Shown here: piece after piece, positions 8,367 to 16,634 of the stretch
Layout of the letters: the number at the start of each line of letters is the position of its first letter
Position numbering within the stretch: position 1 is the stretch's first letter
IMG/VR virus record: IMGVR_UViG_3300020141_000109
Location: 1 to 32,407 of that record
Length of the DNA stretch: 32,407 nt
Source: a virus
Reading direction: 5' to 3' (one strand)
Made by a program: the position numbers and the translations under genes
Notes under the pieces: generated by a model
What the model saw: only the letters and a program-made list of their open reading frames with translations
Told to the model about the DNA's origin: nothing
The model's database searches: none

Positions 8367-8951
8367 TCACATGACCTCCATGTGGAATGTAACTACAGCG
8401 TCTCTATAGGCTTCCCTGACCGAGTTTGCTGTAGCCGCATCGGCAGAAGATGTTGATGTTCTTGTGTTGTCCAACGTTGCTGGTTCCCAGTATGAGCCGT
8501 TCCACTTCAGATATTGATTGGTAGATGGGGATACAGATTGGACGTCGGCAAGGTCGTCTAGAGAACTGGAGCCGACAGCCGTAATTGATGCAGGCATCCA
8601 TTTGGTTCCGTCCCACTGAAGGAATTGCCCTACGGAAGGAGCCGAAACTTGAACATCAGCGAGATCGTCAAGGTTGGTGATTGGGGCTACGGCCTCCGTC
8701 CTTAGCCTGCCGATTACGACTAGTTCATCCTGTCTTCCCTCAAGGAATCCAATCATGACTGGGTCGCCAACCTGAAAGATGTCGGTATTCATGCCCACCA
8801 CATCAAGAGGGCCGTAGATTATGTCGCCAGAAAGCCTCGGTACGAGAACTTTCAATCTGTAGGAAACAATTTCCTGAACAACGCCATACCAAATACCACG
8901 CGCATCAAAGGCTACCGACGAAGCCTTGAGTGGTGTTGTGTACGTTCTCAT
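8367..8951 (-). CDS. Baseplate spike/hub protein with gpV/gp5-like OB fold and fibre repeats
   Basis: 194 aa. Residues 15-85 (GIWYGVVQEIVSYRLKVLVP, then VGDPVMIGFLEGRQDELVVI) have the beta-barrel pattern of gpV/gp5/VgrG OB-fold domains, including the conserved 'GDxVxVgFleG' turn. Residues 94-122 and 131-160 are two copies of an LDDLADV...W.G..W.PA repeat typical of fibre-associated modules. The C-terminal 34 residues are Ser/Thr/Ala-rich and end in VVTFHMEVM. I see no triple-beta-helix spike repeats, so the tip may be a separate protein or this may be a reduced version. It overlaps the hub gene by ATGA, placing it directly below the hub in the baseplate. Confidence 0.75.
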   Translation of the reverse strand: MRTYTTPLKASSVAFDARGIWYGVVQEIVSYRLKVLVPRLSGDIIYGPLDVVGMNTDIFQVGDPVMIGFLEGRQDELVVIGRLRTEAVAPITNLDDLADVQVSAPSVGQFLQWDGTKWMPASITAVGSSSLDDLADVQSVSPSTNQYLKWNGSYWEPATLDNTRTSTSSADAATANSVREAYRDAVVTFHMEVM

Positions 8952-10441
8952 CCTAGAACTCCATCAGCGGTCGTGTTCTTAAAGCCACCACCCGTGAGGT
9001 CAAGCTTGGCTAGAACCTTGTCTCTGGATTTCTTATCTGATGGGATTTGAGGAGTGCTTGCAGAAACAGAAACTGGATCTGGAGTTCCTTCTTCCCATGA
9101 GACTTCGTTGATGATGTAGTTCGTAGTGAATCCTGGTACTCCTCTGATTGTGATTGTCATACCAGGGCGTAGGAGTTTCCCAATGTCTTTATCAACCCTG
9201 AATGTTGCTGTCACTTCAGAATATGCGTCATCGGACATTCTCAGGTTTGGTGCCTCCATCGGGACGATCACATACGAGTCAAAGTACCCCTGATCACTTC
9301 CGGTGGTGCTAGACCCAGAAGCAAGTCGGTCAATGTAAGTCCATGTCTGTTTACTTACAATTCCGGTTGCTTTCAATCCGTAGTACTTCTGCAAACGTAT
9401 GACAGCGTTGTACAGGGTGGTGTTGAACTTGCCGTCAATAGGAAGTGTCTTTGGACCAATTCTGGCCTTGATGACGTTCTGAATGTATTTAACATGATTT
9501 CCTGTTGCTCCCTTCTTCAGGGTTGGTCGACCTGATGGCCCAACGATTGGCGCGGCGTATCTTGTTGTTGTTCGCGTGGTTGCTCTGGTGTCATCAATAA
9601 CGGAATAACTGCTGTCCCACTTGACGATTGTCGTCAAGAAACCAGGAGAAGAAGCAGAAGGTGCAAGCGAATACTTGCCTAACAGGAACGACTGAGAACA
9701 GAAGAACACTCGCCCATCTGTCTCGTACAGAAGAAACTGGTTATCGCCAGCAAGACGTTTCAACACATCCCACGATGATTCATCAGCCTTGTCATTTCTT
9801 ACTCTAGAAATTGATGACTTAGCAGTTGAGTTCTCACCGAAGAACGACAAGCCAACATTTCTTGCTTTCTCCGAAGCAAAGGAGGTTGCTGACCCTCCTG
9901 AGTACACCGCTTTACCTTTGTCTCTCTTGAGTTTCTGAATGCCTTCAAGACGGCACTCCATAATCACTTCTTCTCCAGCTTGACCTTGGCGAACTTCAAG
10001 GGAAGCAATCTCAAAGTACTCTCCAGCAACCTTTATCTTCTGCCTCAACTGGAAGTAGTTATCTTTCATGTAAACCAAGCCTGGATCAGAAATCATTATT
10101 GTCACTTGGCTAATTTCAGCCATTGAAAGACTTACGGACATAAACGTAATCAGTTCTGAGATGTCTGCCGTGATACCAACTGCCTTGGCGTAGGTCCCCT
10201 TTGTCTTCTTCTCAGCAACATCTGCTTTCTTCTGTTTGAATGAGAACTTCGTAGTAGAGGCAACAGCAGAGATAGTCCATGTACCGTTCATGTCTGAACC
10301 AACACCAGACACAACTACTTTGTCGCCAACAGACATGTGATGACTTGTCTTTGTGACGAGCGTGGTTACATCATTCTTGCGTGATTTCTTTACTACTGTT
10401 CCTGGGGTTGCTGTCTCCCCGAGCACTACTCCTGAAATCAT
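8948..10441 (-). CDS. Baseplate hub protein, gpD-like, with inserted peptidoglycan-binding domain
   Basis: 497 aa. Hub-type sequence at about residues 85-300 (SLSMAEISQVTIMISDPG; YFEIASLEVRQGQAGEEV; SWDVLKRLAGDNQFLLYETD) and 385-460 (VTATFRVDKDIGKLLRPGM, NYIINEVSWEEGTPDPVSVS) matches the gpD / gp27-like fold that forms the ring around the tail tip. Residues 306-371 form a peptidoglycan-binding type 1 domain (LKKGATGNHVKYIQNVI, IDGKFNTTLYNAVIRLQKYY, GIVSKQTW). Residues 25-70 carry a 'HHMSVGDKVVVSG...NGTWTISAV' beta module. It is likely positioned at the tail tip to bind cell wall during injection. It overlaps the next gene by ATGA. Confidence 0.8.
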   Translation of the reverse strand: MISGVVLGETATPGTVVKKSRKNDVTTLVTKTSHHMSVGDKVVVSGVGSDMNGTWTISAVASTTKFSFKQKKADVAEKKTKGTYAKAVGITADISELITFMSVSLSMAEISQVTIMISDPGLVYMKDNYFQLRQKIKVAGEYFEIASLEVRQGQAGEEVIMECRLEGIQKLKRDKGKAVYSGGSATSFASEKARNVGLSFFGENSTAKSSISRVRNDKADESSWDVLKRLAGDNQFLLYETDGRVFFCSQSFLLGKYSLAPSASSPGFLTTIVKWDSSYSVIDDTRATTRTTTRYAAPIVGPSGRPTLKKGATGNHVKYIQNVIKARIGPKTLPIDGKFNTTLYNAVIRLQKYYGLKATGIVSKQTWTYIDRLASGSSTTGSDQGYFDSYVIVPMEAPNLRMSDDAYSEVTATFRVDKDIGKLLRPGMTITIRGVPGFTTNYIINEVSWEEGTPDPVSVSASTPQIPSDKKSRDKVLAKLDLTGGGFKNTTADGVLG

Positions 10442-11298
10442 GAGCCCGATGCACCGGTACCGCCAGGGTTGTTCGGCTTTGGCCCAGCGTTAATAACTAG
10501 TTGAACTGCCTCGTCATCGCTACCTCTCTGACCTCCAGTAGTCGCACCAGGGTTAGTATCTGACTGCCTTGACCCAGGGACATCTTTGATTCTTGGCATA
10601 CCAGGAACGGGAGCGGGGAGGATCATAACTTCGGTAAATGTGATGTTTGCTTCTGCAAGGGTGACCACATTATTTGTGTCTCTTCTCATCGTCCTGAAAG
10701 ACAAATCGGTGATTCTCCATTTGATTGAAGAGTCAACACCTGGGTAGAAGATGTTTAGGTCGTAGTCAAGTTGAGCCAATGATTCAAGAGCGTTTATTTG
10801 TGGTTGAGCAGAACTAAGGAAACTCTTTGCCCCGTCAACAACCATGAGTGTGGCTGTTATCTGCTTCAGTTGTTTGCCTGCCGATTTGAGAACGGGCTTT
10901 CTTCCTGGTCGACTTATCTCTGAGTAGACAATCGGAATACGATTTACTGAAATCTCATTTGGCGATACAGGAAACACGTAGGTGACCCTTTGCAGCGAAG
11001 TGGGAGACTCTGTTGCAAATGATCTGATGTAGAACTTGTTTGATGCTGCAGGAGGAGTATCTGGTGTTGGAGGAGCAATACTTGCCGTGTACTGGCTCAT
11101 AATTACAGCGAGGCCAATTAAATCAATACCACTGAAGTCAATAGTTGGAAGTCCACTGAACTCAAGCCCGCCTGACTTACGAACAGCCTTAGCATCCCTC
11201 ATCTGTTTGGACGAGACAGAACCCTTCTTGGCTACCGTACGCACACCAGGTGGAGCCTTAGATGGAGGTCTGTTGGTTCTTACACTAGGTCTAGCCAT
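10438..11298 (-). CDS. Baseplate hub/tube-end protein (CIS tube or XkdP-like)
   Basis: 286 aa. The first 50 residues are basic and disordered-looking. Residues 87-220 are the folded part: YVFPVSPNEISVNRIPIVYS, SRPGRKPVLKSAGKQLKQIT, YDLNIFYPGVDSSIKWRITD, then EANITFTEVMIL. The 'FpvsPnei...' opening followed by an ITATL strand resembles N-terminal domains of the proteins between tape measure and hub in contractile tails (Afp7, XkdP-like), which cap the tube at the baseplate. I see no LysM domain. The Gly/Ser-rich tail (residues 235-286) is probably flexible. Start and stop overlap the neighbours by TAATG and ATGA. Confidence 0.7.
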   Translation of the reverse strand: MARPSVRTNRPPSKAPPGVRTVAKKGSVSSKQMRDAKAVRKSGGLEFSGLPTIDFSGIDLIGLAVIMSQYTASIAPPTPDTPPAASNKFYIRSFATESPTSLQRVTYVFPVSPNEISVNRIPIVYSEISRPGRKPVLKSAGKQLKQITATLMVVDGAKSFLSSAQPQINALESLAQLDYDLNIFYPGVDSSIKWRITDLSFRTMRRDTNNVVTLAEANITFTEVMILPAPVPGMPRIKDVPGSRQSDTNPGATTGGQRGSDDEAVQLVINAGPKPNNPGGTGASGS

Positions 11299-14200
11299 TA
11301 TCGTCTCTCACTACTAGTACGTTCAGCGCGCTTAATCTTATCAAGAACCTTGTTCGCAAGAGCTTCCTCATCCATGCCAGCACTTGCATTCACTTCAATG
11401 GTGTAATAGTTGCTTGTGGCCCCGCCACCGCCACCGCCAGCAACAGGGGAAGAAGAGTCGCCAACAGGTGGAACAACATGAAGATGACGTTGTTCTCCTG
11501 CGCCTCCGTGGAACTCTGCGAAACCACCAGCATCTTTCACATTCTGTGAGTAGGAAACAAGGTTGTCGCCTGTGAGGTCAAAGGCTCGACCTGTGATGTG
11601 ATCCGAGTTCATTGAACCGACGTTTGAGTTTCGGATACCCGATGTGACGAGTCGTTTACCTGGTGTCATTGCGTTGAAACTGCTATGTGCCGCAAGGGTT
11701 TGACTGAAACGAGACTTTGTACTTAAACGAGCCGTTGTTGTGTCACCAGGCACTGTTGTTGTTGTTGTTGGTGGTGTTGTTGTGGGTGGTGTTGTTGTTG
11801 TAACGGGGACAACAGGAACTGATGGCACCACAGAAGTTGTCACAGGAACAGCAGGGGCGGGCTGTCCAGTTAAGGCGGCTCTAATTGCATCCGCAGCATA
11901 GGTGCCTCCAGTTTGCATGGCTTGCTGCATGGCTGATGCTGAGTTCTGCATTGTTCCACCAAGCACTGTTTGAAGCTTGCCCATTGTTGCTGCATCAACT
12001 TCAAGTCCTTGTTCTTGAAGCCATTTGGCTAAATCTGTTGTTCCTTCTGATAGAGCTTTAGCAATTGGTTTACCACTAGAAGCAGCTTTCAAAGCAATTT
12101 CTTGCATCTTGTCTTCAAAGTCCTTGTTGAACTTGCCGTCAAACTGCATACGTGCAAATGGATCAGTCTTTGCGGTCTCTATCTGGTCAATCATTCCACC
12201 AGAACGTTCACCTGTTGTTGCATCAACTTCTCCATAGATGGAGTTCTCAAGTTGAGAAATTACATTCTTGGATACACCACGCTTCTTTGCCTGCTCAAGT
12301 ACTGTCAAGAGCTGATTCTGAAGCATTCCATTCTCGCCAGATTTACCAGCAAGTTCCTCAAACGTAACATTCCCTGCTGCAACTTCAGACATTGAGTTGT
12401 TGACTATTTCGTTGAGTGTTTCACCTGCGACCCTTGTCCCTTCAGACGCACTGACATTTCCCTTTGTGGCAAAGAATGTCTGAAGTTGCGTCTCAAGACG
12501 ACTGCGCGACGCAGCAATGTCCATATCTGCCTGTGTATCCGAGAACAATGAACGACCGAAACGTCCAGCACCATTAGCTACACGTGTTGCGGTATCTCCA
12601 ACCATCCCAATGAGTTTGTTGAAGTCTAGAATGCCTGGAACTACATCAGAAAGTGAACGACCCGTCTTCTTGAATAAGTTCGCTACTTGATCCATAGAGA
12701 TACCAAGACTCTCGGTTACCTCACCAGTCTTCTTACTGTTTGCACTGAAATGCTTCTGTTTAGTAGCAATTTCCTTCAAAGATCTTGCGTAATCTTCACC
12801 AGCAGCAGCAGCATCAGGATATTTCTCCTTCAATGCAGTTAAGTCTTTATTTAACTGTTCAATGCTTCCGTCGTACTTTGAACCAGCAAAGGCTTTAAGT
12901 GCTCCTACTGCGTGTTTATCGTCACCCTTTCCACTCATAGAGGCGAGAGTGGCATCAGAAGCTCCCCGCTCCTTCAGGAACTTCTGGGCGTATCTCTCAA
13001 TCCTGTCGTCTTCAGAACCGAAATCTCCACCATCAAGTGTTCCGCCCTTGAACTTAAATGTTTCCTCCGTACGGCTTGTCTTTCGGGTGACAGTTTCCTG
13101 CTTGACAGAACTAGCACCAGTTTGTTCTTTCAGGTATTGAACAAAGTCTTTCTGTATCTGTGTTTGTGCTATCGCCTTTGCGGCTTCTTGTTTCTTGATT
13201 CTGGTTTCTAGATTGGTTGATGATCCAGCTACAAGTTGATCAAGTCCCATCCTCTCCCGATGAGCAGCATCTTGAGCTTGAACGAAATCATCCTGAGTGT
13301 TGAACGTTCTTCCATCAAAGATTGCTGATCGCATATTCGCTGCTGATGTTTGCCGGTTCTGTTCCCGAAGTTTCCCAGCGTTTCTCCAACCAGAGATACC
13401 ACCAATTAGACCCCCGCCGATAGCACCAATAGCCATACCCATAGGACCGAAAGCCGCACCCATAGAAGCACCCATACCAGCACCACTCAAAGCCCCACCA
13501 GCCGCAGCCATACCATTATTTGTCCCAGCCCTCTGTTGTACATAAGAACCGAGCATTGTTGCCCCAACAGTTGCCGCCATCATGCCTGCTGACTTACCAA
13601 ACTGTTTCGCTGAATCCTTTACGAATGCTTTAGCCTGGGTCTTGCCAGCTAATTTCGCTTCCGCTTCGGCGTCTTTCCTGATTTGAGCTCTTGTAACAGG
13701 ATCCTTGTGTGCGCCGCGAATCGTGTTCATATCACGTGCTCGCTTCAAGGCCTCTTTGTCATCAACAGCCATACCTGTCTTTGTATCAATGTAGCCACCC
13801 ATCATTGGATCTTTCTTTAACCCAAGAAGGTGAGGGTTTGACATCAATCTCTTATCTTCGGCGTGTGCGTCTCTTAGCGAGAATCTTGCATGATCACCGA
13901 AGCTAGAAGCGTACGCCCCTTGATAAGCGCCACTTACACCCTTTGATGTCATGAGTGCTGACATTCCAAACCCCATGCCGTTGCGCATGTTCTGAGCAAA
14001 CTGTCCACCACGTTGACCCGACAATAAAGCAGATGGCAGAACACCAGCACCAGCAGCCCTATTGGCCGCGTAATTAGCATTGCTTGTAGATGCAGCCTGC
14101 GTCCTAGACCCAAACCCAGACATTCCAAGCATTAACGGCATTGCGAGCATCCCAAGAGGGCCTGCACCCATTCCTAGGCCGCCAGCCATCAGCGCAGCAC

Positions 14201-15848
14201 CACCACCCATGCCACCACGACCCTTCAGCGTCTGTGACATCATCTGACCATTCGGACCTCTTTGCGTGCTTAGAACCTTGCCGCCACCCATCATCTTGCC
14301 CATAAGCAGAAGAGGGAGAAGCATCTTGAATGGGCCGCCCGTAAGACTTGCAACGACAGTTCCTAACCCGAGGAACATCTGAAGGATTGGTGCCAAGACC
14401 GCTTTCAACTGGAACAAGCCATCAATGACGTTATGAAGAATGTCGCCGAAACTTTCAATAGCGACAGTAAATCCATCCAGGCTTTGACCCTCAATTAAGC
14501 CGTTAAACTTCGTCATAGCGTAAACAAGGTTCTCTCCGATTACTTTCGCAATCGGTTTCAGAACACTCTTGTAAAGCTTGTCCCAACCCGCTGTGAGTTT
14601 GGTTAAAGCACCGCCCATGCCGCCAAAGAAGTTACGGATAGCGATACCCATGCCTCTAATCTTGTCGCCCCAGCCTAGAATGTTTGCCATGTTGGCGTTG
14701 ATTGAGTTTGCAAGCCTGTCAAACATTCTGGTAATCACATTGTTGTTTGCGTCACCAATCTTGAACAGTTGAGGAAATACTTTCTGAAGTGTTCCGTTAA
14801 TCTTCAGAACAAAGGAGCTGATTTCGCGTTCAATCAGATTGATTGGCCCCTGGAAAGTCTTCAGGAACGGTTCACCAAGACGCGTCAACTGCTCCTTCAC
14901 TCCCCTGAACGAAGCCTTCAACCTACCGATAAGCGTGTTGTTGATCTGTTCAAGAGCACCGTTGAAAGGAAGCAAAGCTTTGAGTTTGCCTTCATTAACA
15001 GCGGCAAAGAACTTCTGATAAGAGATTGTTCCGGCTTTCGCCGCAGCAGCACCCTTAGCGGTTCCGCCAGCCAGCTCATCGTAAGCTTTAGCAAGCATCG
15101 GAGCCGACTGTTGAAGATCTGCGTAGGTCTTAGCAGTTATCTTCTTGTCCTTCTCGGCCTGCATCATGGTCTTCTGGATTTCGGCAAGTTTCTTAGGGTC
15201 GCCCATTGCGTAGTCGGCGTACCGTGCGAGTTGGTTACGGAAAGCCGCGTCAATCGTCTTGCCCTGGGAAGCGGCTGACTGAATAATGCTTCCCATGGTC
15301 TTTGCATCAAACATTGCGAAACGCCTATCCGCATAGACAGCGTTCATTTGTGATCGAGATTCTTTCATCCCGCCCATCACCGGAGCCATGGTTGCAGCCT
15401 GCAATTCCCTCATGGCGGCTAGAACCGTACCTATGGCCGCTATGGCGACCCCTGCGGCGGCTCCAGTCCCCCTTAGGAGGGCGTGGAAGCCCTTCATGGC
15501 GTACTGCCCTGCTATGAGGGCTAGTTTCATTGCTGCGAGGGCTGCAGTGAATCCAAGGAACTCAATGCCGGCGAACTTGGCGAACTTGCCAAGCCTTCCG
15601 AACATGTTCTTGAGGGTCTCGCCAGTCTTAGCGAGTTTGTCGTGATCCCCAGACAACCTCTTGCTGGTCTTAGACATATTGTCAAGGTCGTTATTGAACG
15701 ACTTGCTCGCACCAGAAGCACCCTTAGAGGACTGCTCTAGTGCTTTGAGACGCTTCTCTAACGCCGCTAGACGGGCTTCAGCACCAGCATCATCAACATC
15801 TACCTTGATGTTTACGTTGGCGGTCGCTCCGCCTCCAGTCATGCTCAT
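11298..15848 (-). CDS. Tape measure protein with C-terminal M15-type peptidase domain
   Basis: 1516 aa, the largest gene, directly after the tail-assembly chaperones as expected. A coiled-coil N-terminus (residues 20-75; LAALEKRLKALEQSSK) is followed by long hydrophobic and Gly/Ala-rich stretches (about 95-145, 545-640 and 790-850). Much of the rest is helical. A Thr/Pro linker (about 1345-1365) precedes residues 1375-1460, where SDHITGRAFDLTGDN and RHLHVV give the H...D...HxH zinc-ligand pattern of M15A D-Ala-D-Ala peptidases. The C-terminus (IEVNASAGMDEEALANKVLD) is typical of tape measures. The protein sets tail length, and the peptidase domain may help degrade wall during DNA entry. GGAGGGGG upstream supports the ATG. 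Confidence 0.9.
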   Translation of the reverse strand: MSMTGGGATANVNIKVDVDDAGAEARLAALEKRLKALEQSSKGASGASKSFNNDLDNMSKTSKRLSGDHDKLAKTGETLKNMFGRLGKFAKFAGIEFLGFTAALAAMKLALIAGQYAMKGFHALLRGTGAAAGVAIAAIGTVLAAMRELQAATMAPVMGGMKESRSQMNAVYADRRFAMFDAKTMGSIIQSAASQGKTIDAAFRNQLARYADYAMGDPKKLAEIQKTMMQAEKDKKITAKTYADLQQSAPMLAKAYDELAGGTAKGAAAAKAGTISYQKFFAAVNEGKLKALLPFNGALEQINNTLIGRLKASFRGVKEQLTRLGEPFLKTFQGPINLIEREISSFVLKINGTLQKVFPQLFKIGDANNNVITRMFDRLANSINANMANILGWGDKIRGMGIAIRNFFGGMGGALTKLTAGWDKLYKSVLKPIAKVIGENLVYAMTKFNGLIEGQSLDGFTVAIESFGDILHNVIDGLFQLKAVLAPILQMFLGLGTVVASLTGGPFKMLLPLLLMGKMMGGGKVLSTQRGPNGQMMSQTLKGRGGMGGGAALMAGGLGMGAGPLGMLAMPLMLGMSGFGSRTQAASTSNANYAANRAAGAGVLPSALLSGQRGGQFAQNMRNGMGFGMSALMTSKGVSGAYQGAYASSFGDHARFSLRDAHAEDKRLMSNPHLLGLKKDPMMGGYIDTKTGMAVDDKEALKRARDMNTIRGAHKDPVTRAQIRKDAEAEAKLAGKTQAKAFVKDSAKQFGKSAGMMAATVGATMLGSYVQQRAGTNNGMAAAGGALSGAGMGASMGAAFGPMGMAIGAIGGGLIGGISGWRNAGKLREQNRQTSAANMRSAIFDGRTFNTQDDFVQAQDAAHRERMGLDQLVAGSSTNLETRIKKQEAAKAIAQTQIQKDFVQYLKEQTGASSVKQETVTRKTSRTEETFKFKGGTLDGGDFGSEDDRIERYAQKFLKERGASDATLASMSGKGDDKHAVGALKAFAGSKYDGSIEQLNKDLTALKEKYPDAAAAGEDYARSLKEIATKQKHFSANSKKTGEVTESLGISMDQVANLFKKTGRSLSDVVPGILDFNKLIGMVGDTATRVANGAGRFGRSLFSDTQADMDIAASRSRLETQLQTFFATKGNVSASEGTRVAGETLNEIVNNSMSEVAAGNVTFEELAGKSGENGMLQNQLLTVLEQAKKRGVSKNVISQLENSIYGEVDATTGERSGGMIDQIETAKTDPFARMQFDGKFNKDFEDKMQEIALKAASSGKPIAKALSEGTTDLAKWLQEQGLEVDAATMGKLQTVLGGTMQNSASAMQQAMQTGGTYAADAIRAALTGQPAPAVPVTTSVVPSVPVVPVTTTTPPTTTPPTTTTTVPGDTTTARLSTKSRFSQTLAAHSSFNAMTPGKRLVTSGIRNSNVGSMNSDHITGRAFDLTGDNLVSYSQNVKDAGGFAEFHGGAGEQRHLHVVPPVGDSSSPVAGGGGGGATSNYYTIEVNASAGMDEEALANKVLDKIKRAERTSSERR
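11753..11812. repeat. GTT-rich low-complexity tract encoding the tape-measure Thr/Pro linker
   Basis: A run of GTT/GGT triplets on the plus strand codes on the minus strand for a threonine/proline stretch (TTTTPPTTTPPTTTTTVPGD). It separates the tape-measure body from the peptidase domain. Triplet repeats of this kind can change length by slippage without a frameshift. Confidence 0.85.
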
Positions 15849-15889
15849 TGCTAGTCACCCCCTCCGTTAGTTAGGACGGCAACCACAAG

Positions 15890-16081
15890 CTATTTAGCCT
15901 TCATTTGCTTGGCTTGCTCTTCATGGTCGCGCGATATGACTTTAGCACAGGCGACTCTTAGCAACCACAGATGCTCCGATGAGTCAAGTACTGAAATCGG
16001 GTCTATGTGGAATGTCTCTGCGACTCTCGCCGAAGAGATTATGTAGGGATCTTCAAGCAGCCACTCTATGGCTGCTTCGTA
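15890..16081 (-). CDS. Tail-assembly chaperone GT extension (made by -1 frameshift)
   Basis: This is the 63-residue tail (YEAAIEWLLEDPYIISSARV..., ending KQMKAK) that would be fused to the upstream G-type chaperone. The frame is open from about 16146 down to TAG at 15892-15890 and contains no ATG, GTG or TTG before or within its beginning, so it cannot be expressed alone at a sensible start. The motif 'HIDPISVLDSSEHLWLLRVA' followed by a lysine/glutamate-rich end is characteristic of GT extensions in actinophages. It sits between gene G and the tape measure, the canonical location. A -1 shift at GGACCCT would yield a fusion of about 221 aa. The coordinates assume slippage there. Confidence 0.75.
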   Translation of the reverse strand, partial: YEAAIEWLLEDPYIISSARVAETFHIDPISVLDSSEHLWLLRVACAKVISRDHEEQAKQMKAK

Positions 16082-16146
16082 GGGTCCACCTGTTCGACGC
16101 TGTCGTTGAATCCCGCAGCCTCCATGATCGCCAGAGCTGTAGCTTC
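16066..16146 (-). other. Programmed -1 frameshift interval
   Basis: The -1 frame has TGA codons just upstream of 16146, and frame 0 ends with TAG at 16066, so any -1 slip must happen within these 81 bases. The best candidate is GGACCCT at 16087-16081 (minus strand), where the CCT tRNA can re-pair with CCC. It is not a canonical X XXY YYZ heptamer, and no G-run or A-run slip site is seen. The exact site is unresolved. Confidence 0.6.
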
Positions 16147-16554
16147 AATGTGTGGCTCAACAACATAGATGGAACGAATTGCGTCCTGTACTCGATCTGC
16201 GCCAACCATGTTCATGATTTCTTCAGAACCGAAAGTTACAGGCTCCGTGTTCTTGTCGGTGACAATTTCGTTGTCAATAAGGATTCCAGAGCAAGTGTTA
16301 GCAAGAACGTAGCAAGCAAACTTGGTTGCGTCCATGCCGTTCTTGGTGTCTTCACCAGAGTTACGTCGCCATGCGCGAACTTGATTCTGGTTGATGTTCG
16401 GCGAGTAACGAATGACCATTGATGGGCGTTCCGGAACCTCAAGATGAATCTCGGGTCGGCGTACCTTCTTGGCTAGTTCGCTCTTCAACCTGTCAAGAAC
16501 ATTGTTGCTCTCAACTTTGGCCGTGTAAAGCTCGTCGTCAGTATTGAAGTCCAT
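16066..16554 (-). CDS. Tail-assembly chaperone G
   Basis: 162 aa from the ATG at 16554 (MDFNTDDELYTAKVES). The start is supported by GGAGGA nine bases upstream; an in-frame opening to 16605 adds 17 residues without a better site. The mixed charged and helical sequence (ELAKKVRRPEIHLEVPERPS, GMDATKFACYVLANTCSGIL, RVQDAIRSIYVVEPHIEATA) matches gene G-type chaperones, which bind the tape measure while the tube polymerises. It lies between the tube gene and the tape measure. Together with the GT extension it should give two products. The ratio is set by frameshifting. Confidence 0.8.
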   Translation of the reverse strand: MDFNTDDELYTAKVESNNVLDRLKSELAKKVRRPEIHLEVPERPSMVIRYSPNINQNQVRAWRRNSGEDTKNGMDATKFACYVLANTCSGILIDNEIVTDKNTEPVTFGSEEIMNMVGADRVQDAIRSIYVVEPHIEATALAIMEAAGFNDSVEQVDPTKQP

Positions 16555-16562
16555 AGTGTTAT

Positions 16563-16568
16563 TCCTCC
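16563..16568 (-). promoter_or_regulatory. Shine-Dalgarno GGAGGA deciding the chaperone G start
   Basis: GGAGGA lies nine bases upstream of the ATG at 16554. It favours this start over the in-frame upstream GTG/ATG-type openings. Confidence 0.75.
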
Positions 16569-16634
16569 GTAGTAGTAAGCAGCCTGTTTGGGCTGAACAA
16601 ACCATACCACGAGAATGACCCCGTTATAGGACTA

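Noticed and set aside
11753-11812. GTT-triplet tract as a regulatory or phase-variation element
   Set aside because: It is inside the tape-measure reading frame and fully explained by a Thr/Pro linker; in-frame triplet changes would not switch expression.
14769-15278. A 169-codon plus-strand open frame opposite the tape measure
   Set aside because: It is antisense to a long, clearly coding gene, has no ribosome-binding site or conserved motif and reflects the codon bias of the tape measure.
15979-16422. A 147-codon plus-strand frame across the chaperone G/GT region
   Set aside because: The chaperone pair explains this region in its canonical position, and the plus-strand frame has no supporting start signal.
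16580-16605. Short inverted repeat (GTTTG/CAAAC) between the chaperone and tube genes
   Set aside because: A five-pair stem with a seven-base loop and no T-run is expected by chance in intergenic sequence.
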